64,000 nt of DNA from Pelagibacterales bacterium SAG-MED30. GTDB taxonomy: Bacteria > Pseudomonadota > Alphaproteobacteria > Pelagibacterales > Pelagibacteraceae. Positions 1-7,224 of the stretch are shown here, in pieces (position 1 is the first letter of the stretch; each line of letters begins with the position of its first letter). Location of the stretch: assembly GCA_014653775.1 (NCBI GenBank), contig JACWEA010000002.1:1-64000 (forward strand), read 5' to 3'. The notes under the pieces are model-generated. The model was not told where the DNA came from. It was given only the letters and a program-made list of their open reading frames with translations, and searched no databases. The position numbers and the translations under genes are program-made.

Positions 1-1059
1 ATATTCTTATCAGTTTGGAATAAAGGAATCCTTGGAGTTGATATTTTTCAAATATTAATCGGAATTTTGATATTTCTAGTTTTTTTAATTTTTAGAGGAT
101 TAATTAGTAAATTGATCATAAAAAAACTAGAGATTATTTCAAAAAGAACAACTAACAAATTAGATGATACTTTTGTTCAATCTCTTAAAGGTCCTGCAAG
201 ATTTTTACCAATTGTTTTAGGTTTTTTTATTGCAAGTTATTATATGACCTTCTCAAGCGAAGGCCGAGAGGTAGTGGATACTATTAATAGGACTTTAATA
301 ACAATTTTAATTTTTTGGATTATTCATCAAATTATTGAACCAATTTCATATGTTCTAAGTGGACTTGATAAACTTTTAACAAGAGAGCTTATTGGTTGGA
401 TAATTAAATCGCTAAAAATACTTATATTTATTTTAGGTTTAGCGGCAGTACTTGAATTGTGGGGGATTAAAATTGGTCCAATCATCGCTGGGTTAGGTTT
501 ATTTGGTGTTGCAGTAGCATTGGGTGCCCAAGATTTATTTAAAAATTTAATTTCAGGAATTTTAGTCCTTGTAGAAAAAAGATTTAAAATTGGAGATTGG
601 ATTTCTGTTGATGGAATAATAGAAGGCATTGTTGAAAAAATTGGCTTTAGATCCACTACAATTAGAAAATTTGATAAATCTTTGGCTATCATTCCAAATT
701 TTCAATTTGCAGAAAATGCAGTCATCAACATCAGTGAGACTTCAAATTGGTTAATTAGTTGGATAATTACCCTTCAATACGACACTACTGTCGATCAATT
801 AAAAACTATAAGAGATCAAATAGAAAAACACATTAACAATAGCGAAGATTTTAATCCAAGTATAGGAGTAGCAGTTAGAGTTGATAAATTTTCAGATAGT
901 TCAATAGATATGTATGTCCGATGTTTTACAAAAACAGATAGTTGGAATGATTGGCTATCAGTAAAAGAACGTTTAGCAATTGAAATTAAACAAATTGTTG
1001 AGAATAATAAAGCCTCTTTCGCTTTTCCAAGCTCTTCAATTTATATTGAAAAGAAATGA
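1..1059 (+). CDS. MscS-family mechanosensitive channel, 5' end outside window
   Basis: The frame is open from the first base, so the true start lies upstream; 352 residues are visible. Several hydrophobic helices are followed by the small-residue pore helix and beta-domain entry typical of MscS (GVAVALGAQDLFKNLISG, then a KRFKIGDWI segment and a PNFQFAENAVINIS segment). MscS proteins open under membrane tension and release solutes on osmotic downshock. The family assignment rests on these motifs; the size of the missing N-terminus is unknown. The stop overlaps the start of the next gene (ATGA), so the two are probably co-translated. Confidence 0.88.
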   Translation: MFLSVWNKGILGVDIFQILIGILIFLVFLIFRGLISKLIIKKLEIISKRTTNKLDDTFVQSLKGPARFLPIVLGFFIASYYMTFSSEGREVVDTINRTLITILIFWIIHQIIEPISYVLSGLDKLLTRELIGWIIKSLKILIFILGLAAVLELWGIKIGPIIAGLGLFGVAVALGAQDLFKNLISGILVLVEKRFKIGDWISVDGIIEGIVEKIGFRSTTIRKFDKSLAIIPNFQFAENAVINISETSNWLISWIITLQYDTTVDQLKTIRDQIEKHINNSEDFNPSIGVAVRVDKFSDSSIDMYVRCFTKTDSWNDWLSVKERLAIEIKQIVENNKASFAFPSSSIYIEKK

Positions 1060-1346
1060 TAGCTATTTTTTATTTAGTTTTACAAATATTAAAACTTTAT
1101 TCTTATGTAGTTATAGCAAATGTTATCGTGAGTTGGTTGATAGCTTTCAATATTTTAAACACTCAAAACAGATTTGTTTACTCTATTTTAGAATTTAGTT
1201 ACAGACTTACTGACCCAATATTAAACAAAATAAGACGTTATTTACCAAATTTAGGATCATTAGATATATCACCAATTGTCTTACTTCTATTGATTTGGTT
1301 TATAGAAATGTGTATGAAGCTCTACATCGCTCCAATGATATTCTAA
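1056..1346 (+). CDS. YggT family membrane protein
   Basis: A 96-residue protein with a hydrophobic N-terminal helix, a central segment containing the family-typical TDPILNKIRRYLP, and a second hydrophobic helix at the C-terminus. YggT proteins are small inner-membrane proteins; some members are linked to cell division or osmotic tolerance, but no biochemical activity is settled. Its start overlaps the stop of the MscS gene by four bases, and folD follows after six bases. The pairing with a mechanosensitive channel fits an osmotic or envelope role, which is inference. Confidence 0.82.
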   Translation: MIAIFYLVLQILKLYSYVVIANVIVSWLIAFNILNTQNRFVYSILEFSYRLTDPILNKIRRYLPNLGSLDISPIVLLLLIWFIEMCMKLYIAPMIF

Positions 1347-1352
1347 AAATTT

Positions 1353-2198
1353 ATGATTTTAATAGATGGAAAAAAAATAGCAGCTGAATTAAGAGAGGAA
1401 CTAAAAAAAGAGGTTTCTAACCTAAAAGTTAAACATAATAAAGTACCAGGTTTAACCGTAATTTTGATTGGAGATTTAACACCTAGTCAAATTTATGTTC
1501 GTAATAAAGAAAAATCAGCTAATGAAGTTGGATTAAAGTCTGAAGTTATTAAATATCCTGACTCTGTAGAAGAAAATATAATATTAGATAAAATTCAAAA
1601 ATTAAATAAAGATGAGACTGTATCTGGGATTTTAGTTCAATTACCACTTCCAAAACATATTGATAGACAAAAAGTAATTGAAACTATTGATCCTTCAAAA
1701 GATGTTGATGGTTTTCATCCAATGAATGTAGGAAATCTTTCCTCAGGTTATGAAAGCTCAGTACCATGTACTCCATTAGGATGTTATTTATTAATTAAAA
1801 AAATAGAGCCAAATTTAAATGGAAAAAAAGCTGTCATAGTTGGAAGATCTAATCTTAATGGAAAGCCAATGACACAGCTTCTTTTAAAAGAAAATTGTAC
1901 TGTAACAATTACTCATTCAAAAACTAAAGATTTAAAAGCGGAGTGCTTAGAGGCAGATATTATTGTTGCTGCGGTGGGTATTCCTGAACTAGTTAAAGGA
2001 GACTGGGTTAAAAAAGGTTCAATTGTAATTGATGTTGGTATTAACAAAATTGATAAAGGTATTGTTGGAGATGTAGACTTTAAAGAAGTTTCAAAAAATG
2101 CAAAAGCAATAACCCCTGTTCCTGGTGGAGTTGGACCGATGACTATTGCTTGTTTACTTAAAAATACAATCGACTGTTTCAAAAGATCGCAAATTTAA
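1353..2198 (+). CDS. folD: bifunctional methylene-THF dehydrogenase / methenyl-THF cyclohydrolase FolD
   Basis: FolD interconverts 5,10-methylene-, 5,10-methenyl- and 10-formyl-tetrahydrofolate in the cytosol, using NADP. The 281-residue length is normal. Visible signatures are the YxxxK active-site pair (Y48 and K52), VQLPLPKHI near residues 95-103, the PCTPLG segment, a GRSNLNGKPM nucleotide-binding loop and the C-terminal PVPGGVGPMT. It follows yggT after six bases. In this genome it would help supply or consume C1 units, including those released by DmdA-type chemistry further along the window; that link is inference. Confidence 0.97.
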   Translation: MILIDGKKIAAELREELKKEVSNLKVKHNKVPGLTVILIGDLTPSQIYVRNKEKSANEVGLKSEVIKYPDSVEENIILDKIQKLNKDETVSGILVQLPLPKHIDRQKVIETIDPSKDVDGFHPMNVGNLSSGYESSVPCTPLGCYLLIKKIEPNLNGKKAVIVGRSNLNGKPMTQLLLKENCTVTITHSKTKDLKAECLEADIIVAAVGIPELVKGDWVKKGSIVIDVGINKIDKGIVGDVDFKEVSKNAKAITPVPGGVGPMTIACLLKNTIDCFKRSQI

Positions 2199-2235
2199 TA
2201 ATTAAATCCTCCAGTTTTATTTGTTAAGTTGGTGT

Positions 2236-2439
2236 ATGAAAAAACCTAAGTATCCTTATAGAATAGTTATTCTAATGGCTATACTTACTATTCCCCCGAT
2301 AGGAGCAACACAATTAGGTTGGTACTTATTTGATCAGCAAACTGGGTTTGATTATGGTATGATCGTTGGAACATTTTCGGTAATATATGCTGCGTGGTTA
2401 ATGTATGAAAAAAATTGGCGAGAGGAAGATGAGGATTAA
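2236..2439 (+). CDS. small predicted membrane protein, unknown family
   Basis: I do not recognise this protein. From the ATG at 2236 it has 67 residues: a basic N-terminus (MKKPKYPYR), two hydrophobic stretches (about residues 8-30 and 38-58) and an acidic tail (REEDED). A TTG at 2221 would add five residues, but the ATG followed by a Lys-Lys-Pro segment is the more natural start. It lies between folD and the SHOCT-domain gene, three bases before the latter, so the two small membrane proteins probably form a pair. Confidence 0.6.
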   Translation: MKKPKYPYRIVILMAILTIPPIGATQLGWYLFDQQTGFDYGMIVGTFSVIYAAWLMYEKNWREEDED

Positions 2440-2442
2440 ATC

Positions 2443-2709
2443 ATGGAAAAGATAATTTTTTTTGGACTTGTAATTCCTATTTTTATTTTTGTACTTTATT
2501 TAGGGGGCAGAGCTATTATGACAGGGTTCGGTGCAAAAAGCTCTAACAAATCTAATTCACAAATTGATACTAAGGAAGAAACAGAAAATTTATCTGCCAA
2601 TTCTCAAAATTTAACTAATGAATTAAATAAATTAAATGAACTTCTAAAGGATGGCGTTTTAACTAAAGAAGAGTTTGAAAAAGCAAAAAAAAAAATTTTA
2701 GAAGATTAA
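2443..2709 (+). CDS. small membrane-anchored SHOCT-domain protein
   Basis: An 88-residue protein with one N-terminal transmembrane helix (about residues 4-26), a polar Ser/Asn/Glu-rich linker, and a C-terminal helical hairpin of the SHOCT type (LNELLKDGVLTKEEFEKAK, residues about 66-84). SHOCT modules are short helical domains often found at the C-terminus of membrane proteins and are thought to mediate oligomerisation; no catalytic role is known. The gene runs convergently into the PQQ-type dehydrogenase and the two 3' ends overlap by four bases. Confidence 0.75.
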   Translation: MEKIIFFGLVIPIFIFVLYLGGRAIMTGFGAKSSNKSNSQIDTKEETENLSANSQNLTNELNKLNELLKDGVLTKEEFEKAKKKILED

Positions 2710-3770
2710 CTTTTTTTCATCATCCAAAGCTTATCATCAGCTAAAAAATAAATTTTTCCATTAATAGGATGAACTTGAATATCTCGAATTCTTCCAATCT
2801 TATTTTTAAAAATAATTGTTTCTTCTATATTGGATAAATCATCAAAAACTAATTTTCTTAGTGATTGATCCTTAAGAGAAGTGATTAAAGCATGACCGTT
2901 CCATTCTTTAAACTCATCTCCTTTGTAAATAGTTATTGCGCTGGTCGCTATAGAAGGCACCCAATAGTGAATTGCTTTAGTAAAGCCAGGCTTCCATTTT
3001 GGTCCAATTTTAGTTCCTGAATAATTCTTTCCACCCCATCCTAGTATTTTCCAACCGTAATTCTCACCTTTTTTTGCCTCACCAAACCAATCACCACCTT
3101 TTGCCCCATGGTTGCTTATGTAAATCTTTCCATCAAATGGTGATAAAGTTAATCCTTGAGGGTTTCTAATTCCTATTTGATAAATCTCAGGTAACCAATT
3201 TTTCCCCCCTACAAACTTTGGATTATCTTTTGGAATATTACCATCTTTATGAATTCTAATAATGCTTCCAGGATGTTTAGTAGGATCTTGAGCAATCATT
3301 CCTTGTCCCCTCTCACCTGCAGAGGCGTAAATATAATCTCCTTTTATAGCTAACCTTGAACCGAAATGATAACCTGAGTCTATTGGGGGCTCTGCTCGAA
3401 AAATATTTTTAAAGTTTAGTTCTTTTTTATCAAATTTTGCCTTAGCAATTGATGTGCTGGATTTCCAATTACCTCGATTTTCTGAATATGAAACATAAAT
3501 AAAGCCATCTTCAAAAAGAATATCTAGAAGTCCTCCCTGGCCATAATCTAAGAAATTAAGATTATGTTTAATGTTAGAAACTTTATTTAAATTCACATCA
3601 ATAATTTTTATCTTTCCACTTTTTTCAGTAACAATTAATTCGCTGTCATTTAAGAATGATGATCCCCAAGGTCCATCTAGTTTTACTAATTTTTTAAAAT
3701 TATAATCTTGAGAAAATGAATTTGATGAAAAAAAAAGTATAAAAAATATTAAAAAAAAAAACTTTTTCAC
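2706..3770 (-). CDS. PQQ-dependent aldose/sugar dehydrogenase-type beta-propeller, exported
   Basis: Related to soluble glucose/sorbosone dehydrogenases (YliI type), periplasmic six-bladed propellers that oxidise sugars with PQQ. Visible family features are GIRNPQGLTLSPFDGKIYIS, NHGAKGGDWFGE, NYGWK followed by GWGGKNYSG, and RIRDIQVHPINGKIYFL near the C-terminus. I prefer the GTG at 3770, two bases past the upstream SDR stop, because it gives a clean signal peptide (VKKFFFLIFFILFFSSNSFS). A GTG at 3794 would add eight residues and overlap the SDR gene. It is co-transcribed with the SDR. The substrate is unknown and no PQQ synthesis genes are in this window. Confidence 0.85.
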   Translation of the reverse strand: MKKFFFLIFFILFFSSNSFSQDYNFKKLVKLDGPWGSSFLNDSELIVTEKSGKIKIIDVNLNKVSNIKHNLNFLDYGQGGLLDILFEDGFIYVSYSENRGNWKSSTSIAKAKFDKKELNFKNIFRAEPPIDSGYHFGSRLAIKGDYIYASAGERGQGMIAQDPTKHPGSIIRIHKDGNIPKDNPKFVGGKNWLPEIYQIGIRNPQGLTLSPFDGKIYISNHGAKGGDWFGEAKKGENYGWKILGWGGKNYSGTKIGPKWKPGFTKAIHYWVPSIATSAITIYKGDEFKEWNGHALITSLKDQSLRKLVFDDLSNIEETIIFKNKIGRIRDIQVHPINGKIYFLADDKLWMMKKS

Positions 3771-3771
3771 C

Positions 3772-4482
3772 TTAAGAAAGTTTAGATCTTCCACCGTCTA
3801 CTGCAATTATTTGACCCGTAACCCAAGAGCTATCATCACTAATAAGAAACTTTGCAAGAGATGCAGAATCTTTTCCTTCACCCAATCTTTTTAATGGATG
3901 CGCCTTTGCAATTCCATCTGCAAGAGCTTTGTTTTTTAACATTGGTTCAGCAATTTTAGAATTTGTTAAACTAGGAGCTATACAATTGACTCTTATATTT
4001 GGTGCAAATTCAGCAGCTAGTGAAACAGTTAGTCCTTCAACTGCAGCTTTGGTAGAAGCAATTATTGCATGGTTTGTAAATCCTCTTTGAGCAGCAACTG
4101 TAGAGAATAAAACTATTGACCCTTTATTTTTTTTTAAACTTTCTTGGTATCCTTTTATAGTTTCAACTGCAGAATAAAGATTTAGTTTCATGCATTTATT
4201 AAAATCTTGTTCTGTAACCATTCTTAAAGGTTTTAAGTCAATTGAACCTACGCAGTAAGCAATCCCCTTTGTTTCTGGGATATCATTTTTTACTTTATCA
4301 ATAAATCCTTCCTCCAAAACATCAGCTATAGTAGATTCACATCCTAATTTGTCAGAAATATTTTTAAGTTCAGCTTCATTTCTTGCAACTAAATGAACAT
4401 TATTTCCTGAACTAACTAATTGTTCTGCTAAACTGGATCCGATTGAACCTGTCGCACCAAAAATAATATATTTTTCTGACAT
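3772..4482 (-). CDS. short-chain dehydrogenase/reductase-like protein lacking the catalytic Tyr
   Basis: A 236-residue Rossmann-fold protein. The nucleotide-binding loop GATGSIG is at residues 9-15, the active-site Ser is probably S127 (FSTVAAQRG), and the C-terminus has the usual GQIIAVDGG. The active-site motif is odd: where classical SDRs have Tyr-x-x-x-Lys, this protein has I141-A-S-T-K145, preceded by a His (H138). I recall SDRs next to bacterial photolyase genes with a similar NHxxIAxxK pattern, so this may be a subfamily trait and not a mutation. The start lies only 28 bases from that of the divergent photolyase gene, so expression is probably shared. Confidence 0.85.
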   Translation of the reverse strand: MSEKYIIFGATGSIGSSLAEQLVSSGNNVHLVARNEAELKNISDKLGCESTIADVLEEGFIDKVKNDIPETKGIAYCVGSIDLKPLRMVTEQDFNKCMKLNLYSAVETIKGYQESLKKNKGSIVLFSTVAAQRGFTNHAIIASTKAAVEGLTVSLAAEFAPNIRVNCIAPSLTNSKIAEPMLKNKALADGIAKAHPLKRLGEGKDSASLAKFLISDDSSWVTGQIIAVDGGRSKLS

Positions 4483-4510
4483 AAAAAATTTTTATTATAT
4501 ATATTTAATT

Positions 4511-6001
4511 ATGAAGTTATTTTTTATACTTGGTAATCAGTTATTTCCATCAAAATACCTCGACCGCTTCAAAAAAGACCACATATTTTTTATGGCAGAA
4601 GACAATGGTTTATGTACTTATGAAAAACATCATAAGCAGAAAATACTATTATTCTTGTCTTCCATGCGATCTTACGGAGAAAAGCTCAAAAAGAGTAAAT
4701 TTAAATTAAAGTATATAAAAATTGAAGATAAAGAATTTGAAGATGATTACATTAAAAAATTAAAAAAGATTATTAATTCAAAAAAAATTAAAGAGATTTC
4801 TAGTTTTGAAATCGAAGATAAGTTTTTTGAAAAAAAGATTTCTCAATTTCTAAAAAAAGAAAAAATTAATTGGAATATTGTTCAAACTCCTATGTTCTTA
4901 AACTCAAGAGGTGAATTCAAAAATTACCTAGGAAAATCAAAAAAACCTTTTATGGCAACGTTTTACAAAGAGGTTCGAAAAAAATCAGGTATATTGATGG
5001 GGGCTGATGGAAATCCAATTGGAGGAAAGTGGAGTTTTGATGAGGATAATAGAAATAAATTGCCAAAGGATATTTCTATACCAAAATTTCCTAAAATTAA
5101 TGAAACCAATCATACAAAAAAATTAAAGCCTATCGTTGAAAAATTTTTTAAAAATCACCCAGGTACTACGGAGAATTTTTGGTTAGCAACAGAATTTGAT
5201 GATGTAATTAAGCTTCTGAATTTTTTTATAAAAGAAAAATCAAATTTGTTTGGTGATTATGAAGATGCGGTAAATCAAAAAGATAACATTTTATTTCACA
5301 GTGCTTTAAGCCCTTATATCAATTTAGGTTTAATAACTCCTGAATTTATTATTCAAAAAGTTTTAGATTTTCACAAAAAAAATAAAATAAGAATGAATTC
5401 GTTGGAAGGTTATATCCGACAGATAATTGGTTGGAGAGAGTTTATTCGAGGAATTTATCAAAGTTATTCAGAGGAAATGGAAACAAAAAATTTTTTTAAA
5501 CAAACTAGAAATATGAAAAAGTCTTGGTACGATGGAACGACAGGTTTGCCACCATTAGATTACGCAATCAAGAATGCATTAAATCATGGTTGGTCTCATC
5601 ATATTGAAAGACTGATGATTTTATCTAATATTATGAACCTTTGTGAGATTAAACCAAACGTAGTTTATAAATGGTTTATGGAAATGTTTGTAGATTCTTC
5701 TGATTGGGTAATGGTACCAAATGTTTATGGTATGGGATTATTTAGTGATGGGGGAATTTTCGCTACTAAACCATACATCTGTGGTTCAAGTTATTTTATG
5801 AAAATGATGGATTTTAAAAAAGGAGATTGGTGTAATACAATGGATGGACTTTATTGGAGATTTATTGATCGAAATAGAAAGTTTTTTTCAAAAAATCCCA
5901 GATTATCTATGATGGTTCATATATTTGATAAAATGAAAAAAGATAGAAAAAAATTGATTTTATCTGAAGCTGATAAATTCATTAAACAAAATACAATTTA
6001 G
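4511..6001 (+). CDS. PhrB-like cryptochrome/photolyase (COG3046 lineage)
   Basis: A 496-residue FAD-binding photolyase-family protein of the bacterial prokaryotic (6-4)-type group. The N-terminal alpha/beta antenna domain begins with MKLFFILGNQLFP; the helical FAD domain holds RQIIGWREFIRGIY (303-316), HGWSHHIERLMI (359-370), DWVMVPNVYGM (398-408) and DGLYWRFID (445-453). Characterised relatives bind a [4Fe-4S] cluster through four Cys. Here the FAD domain has only C378, C424 and C441, and the usual Cys-x-x-Cys after the SDY-like motif reads MMDFKKGDWC, so the cluster is doubtful. It is followed, with a one-base overlap, by a DUF2256 gene. Repair versus signalling role is undetermined. Confidence 0.9.
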   Translation: MKLFFILGNQLFPSKYLDRFKKDHIFFMAEDNGLCTYEKHHKQKILLFLSSMRSYGEKLKKSKFKLKYIKIEDKEFEDDYIKKLKKIINSKKIKEISSFEIEDKFFEKKISQFLKKEKINWNIVQTPMFLNSRGEFKNYLGKSKKPFMATFYKEVRKKSGILMGADGNPIGGKWSFDEDNRNKLPKDISIPKFPKINETNHTKKLKPIVEKFFKNHPGTTENFWLATEFDDVIKLLNFFIKEKSNLFGDYEDAVNQKDNILFHSALSPYINLGLITPEFIIQKVLDFHKKNKIRMNSLEGYIRQIIGWREFIRGIYQSYSEEMETKNFFKQTRNMKKSWYDGTTGLPPLDYAIKNALNHGWSHHIERLMILSNIMNLCEIKPNVVYKWFMEMFVDSSDWVMVPNVYGMGLFSDGGIFATKPYICGSSYFMKMMDFKKGDWCNTMDGLYWRFIDRNRKFFSKNPRLSMMVHIFDKMKKDRKKLILSEADKFIKQNTI

Positions 6002-6129
6002 TGAAAAAAGAAAATTTACCTTCAAAAATTTGCCCTGTTTGTAAAAGACCTTTCAACTGGCGAAAAAAATGGAAGTTAAATTGGGATAGAGTAAAATATT
6101 GTTCAAAGAAGTGTTCTAAGCTAAGTTAA
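6001..6129 (+). CDS. DUF2256 family small zinc-ribbon-like protein
   Basis: A 42-residue protein starting at a GTG whose first base is the last base of the photolyase stop. It carries two Cys pairs, CPVC (residues 11-14) and CSKKC (34-38), separated by the DUF2256 core RPFNWRKKWKLNWDRVKY, which suggests a single zinc site. DUF2256 has no assigned function; from memory these genes often sit beside cryptochrome/photolyase genes, as here. It is five bases ahead of the amidotransferase gene. A nucleic-acid or partner-protein binding role is inference only. Confidence 0.85.
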   Translation: MKKENLPSKICPVCKRPFNWRKKWKLNWDRVKYCSKKCSKLS

Positions 6130-6134
6130 ATTTA

Positions 6135-6854
6135 GTGAATATAATCGTATTACAACACATTAAGATAGAAGATCCAGGATACATCAAAGAGTTAATGTTA
6201 GCTGATGGATTCAAATTAACTACTATAGAGTTAGATGAAGGTGAAAAAATACCAGATGATTTAACTAAATATGACGGAATGTTTTGTATGGGTGGTCCAA
6301 TGGATACCTATATGGAAAAAGATTACCCATGGTTAATAGAAGAAAAAAAAAGAATTAAGGAATTTGTTGTAGATTTAAAAAAACCTTATTTAGGGTTTTG
6401 TTTAGGCTGTCAGTTATTAGGAGAAGTTATTGGGGGAAAGGTAGTTAAATCAAACTCAGCTGAGATTGGTATGATGGATATTAATTTTTTAAAAGAAAAG
6501 GAAGTTGATAATTTATTTTCAAAATTTCCAAATCAAATTAAAAGTTTGCAATGGCATTCTTATGAGGTTCAGGGCATTGAAAATAATAAAGACATAACTC
6601 TATTAGCTTCATCTCCAATTACTAAATATCAAATATTTAAATATCAAAATCATGCTTATGGAATTCAATTTCATATCGAAATTAAAGATACTACGGTAAA
6701 CGAGTGGGGGTGTGTTCCTGAGTATAAAAAGGCCCTTGAAGATCAACTTGGAGAAGGAGCATTAGAAAAATTTGATCAATCTGCTAAAAATAATATGGCA
6801 GATATGAATAGTTATTCAAAAATTTTATATGATAACTTTAAGAAACTTTTATGA
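6135..6854 (+). CDS. class I glutamine amidotransferase (GMP synthase-like)
   Basis: A 239-residue stand-alone glutaminase domain. The nucleophile elbow GFCLGCQ has the catalytic Cys at C89, and the His/Glu partners are in QFHIEIK (H180, E182); a GMFCMGGPMD oxyanion-type loop lies at residues 48-57. It resembles the GuaA-type glutaminase but has no synthetase domain, and many such stand-alone members act on polyamine-like or unknown acceptors. Start is GTG at 6135. It sits in the photolyase run and overlaps the next mini-gene by four bases. The substrate is unknown. Confidence 0.88.
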   Translation: MNIIVLQHIKIEDPGYIKELMLADGFKLTTIELDEGEKIPDDLTKYDGMFCMGGPMDTYMEKDYPWLIEEKKRIKEFVVDLKKPYLGFCLGCQLLGEVIGGKVVKSNSAEIGMMDINFLKEKEVDNLFSKFPNQIKSLQWHSYEVQGIENNKDITLLASSPITKYQIFKYQNHAYGIQFHIEIKDTTVNEWGCVPEYKKALEDQLGEGALEKFDQSAKNNMADMNSYSKILYDNFKKLL

Positions 6855-6997
6855 GAAAGAAAAAAAAAAAACAAAAAAAGTTAAAAAAGAAAAATCCAGT
6901 AGCAAAATTATTAAGATCACCAATGTTAAGAAACAAAATAGTAAAAAATAAGAAAAAAGTTTATGATAGGAAAAAGTTCAAATTAGAATATGAATGA
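6851..6997 (+). CDS. 48-residue Lys-rich protein resembling ribosome-rescue factor ArfA
   Basis: The ATG overlaps the amidotransferase stop (ATGA) and the stop overlaps the next start (ATGA). After a poly-Lys N-terminus, residues 15-35 read NPVAKLLRSPMLRNK followed by IVKNKK, then KVYDRKK. As I remember it, E. coli ArfA has the same spacing: N-x4-LL-x2-P-x2-R-x4-KNKK, then a basic tail. ArfA recruits RF2 to stalled ribosomes and its basic tail lies in the empty mRNA channel. The match is by eye. A generic Lys-rich ribosome-associated peptide is the main alternative. ArfA is best known from gamma- and betaproteobacteria, so a SAR11 version would be notable. Confidence 0.5.
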   Translation: MRKKKKKQKKLKKKNPVAKLLRSPMLRNKIVKNKKKVYDRKKFKLEYE

Positions 6998-7224
6998 AGA
7001 TTGTGAATAATAAAGTCTTTGAATGGGCAGGTGTTATTACAGCAATTTTATACTCGTTGTTTGTAGCATTAAATATAGGAATAGAATTTTTTGGTTTTTG
7101 TTTATTAGTTTTATCTGCAATTCTAATTGGAATTTGGGCATATAGAGGAGGCCATAAAGGCATCTTATTTTTACAATTTTTTTATGCAACAGCTGGAATT
7201 ATTGGCATGATTAGGTGGTTTTAA
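6994..7224 (+). CDS. small membrane protein, three helices, resembling part of PnuC-type transporters
   Basis: A 76-residue hydrophobic protein with three probable transmembrane segments (about residues 9-27, 29-48 and 55-75). The pattern EWAGVITAILYSLFVALNI, an Ala-Tyr-Arg-Gly-Gly turn and a C-terminal IIGMIRWF is reminiscent of half a PnuC-like or SWEET-like repeat, suggesting a half-transporter that would have to oligomerise. It is the last gene of the photolyase run, translationally coupled to the ArfA-like gene, and its stop codon overlaps that of the convergent photolyase-like gene by four bases. The function is not known. Confidence 0.65.
   Translation: MKIVNNKVFEWAGVITAILYSLFVALNIGIEFFGFCLLVLSAILIGIWAYRGGHKGILFLQFFYATAGIIGMIRWF

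Noticed and set aside
327..692. Minus-strand frame inside the MscS gene
   Set aside because: No recognisable protein features; it is the complement of a strongly conserved channel gene.
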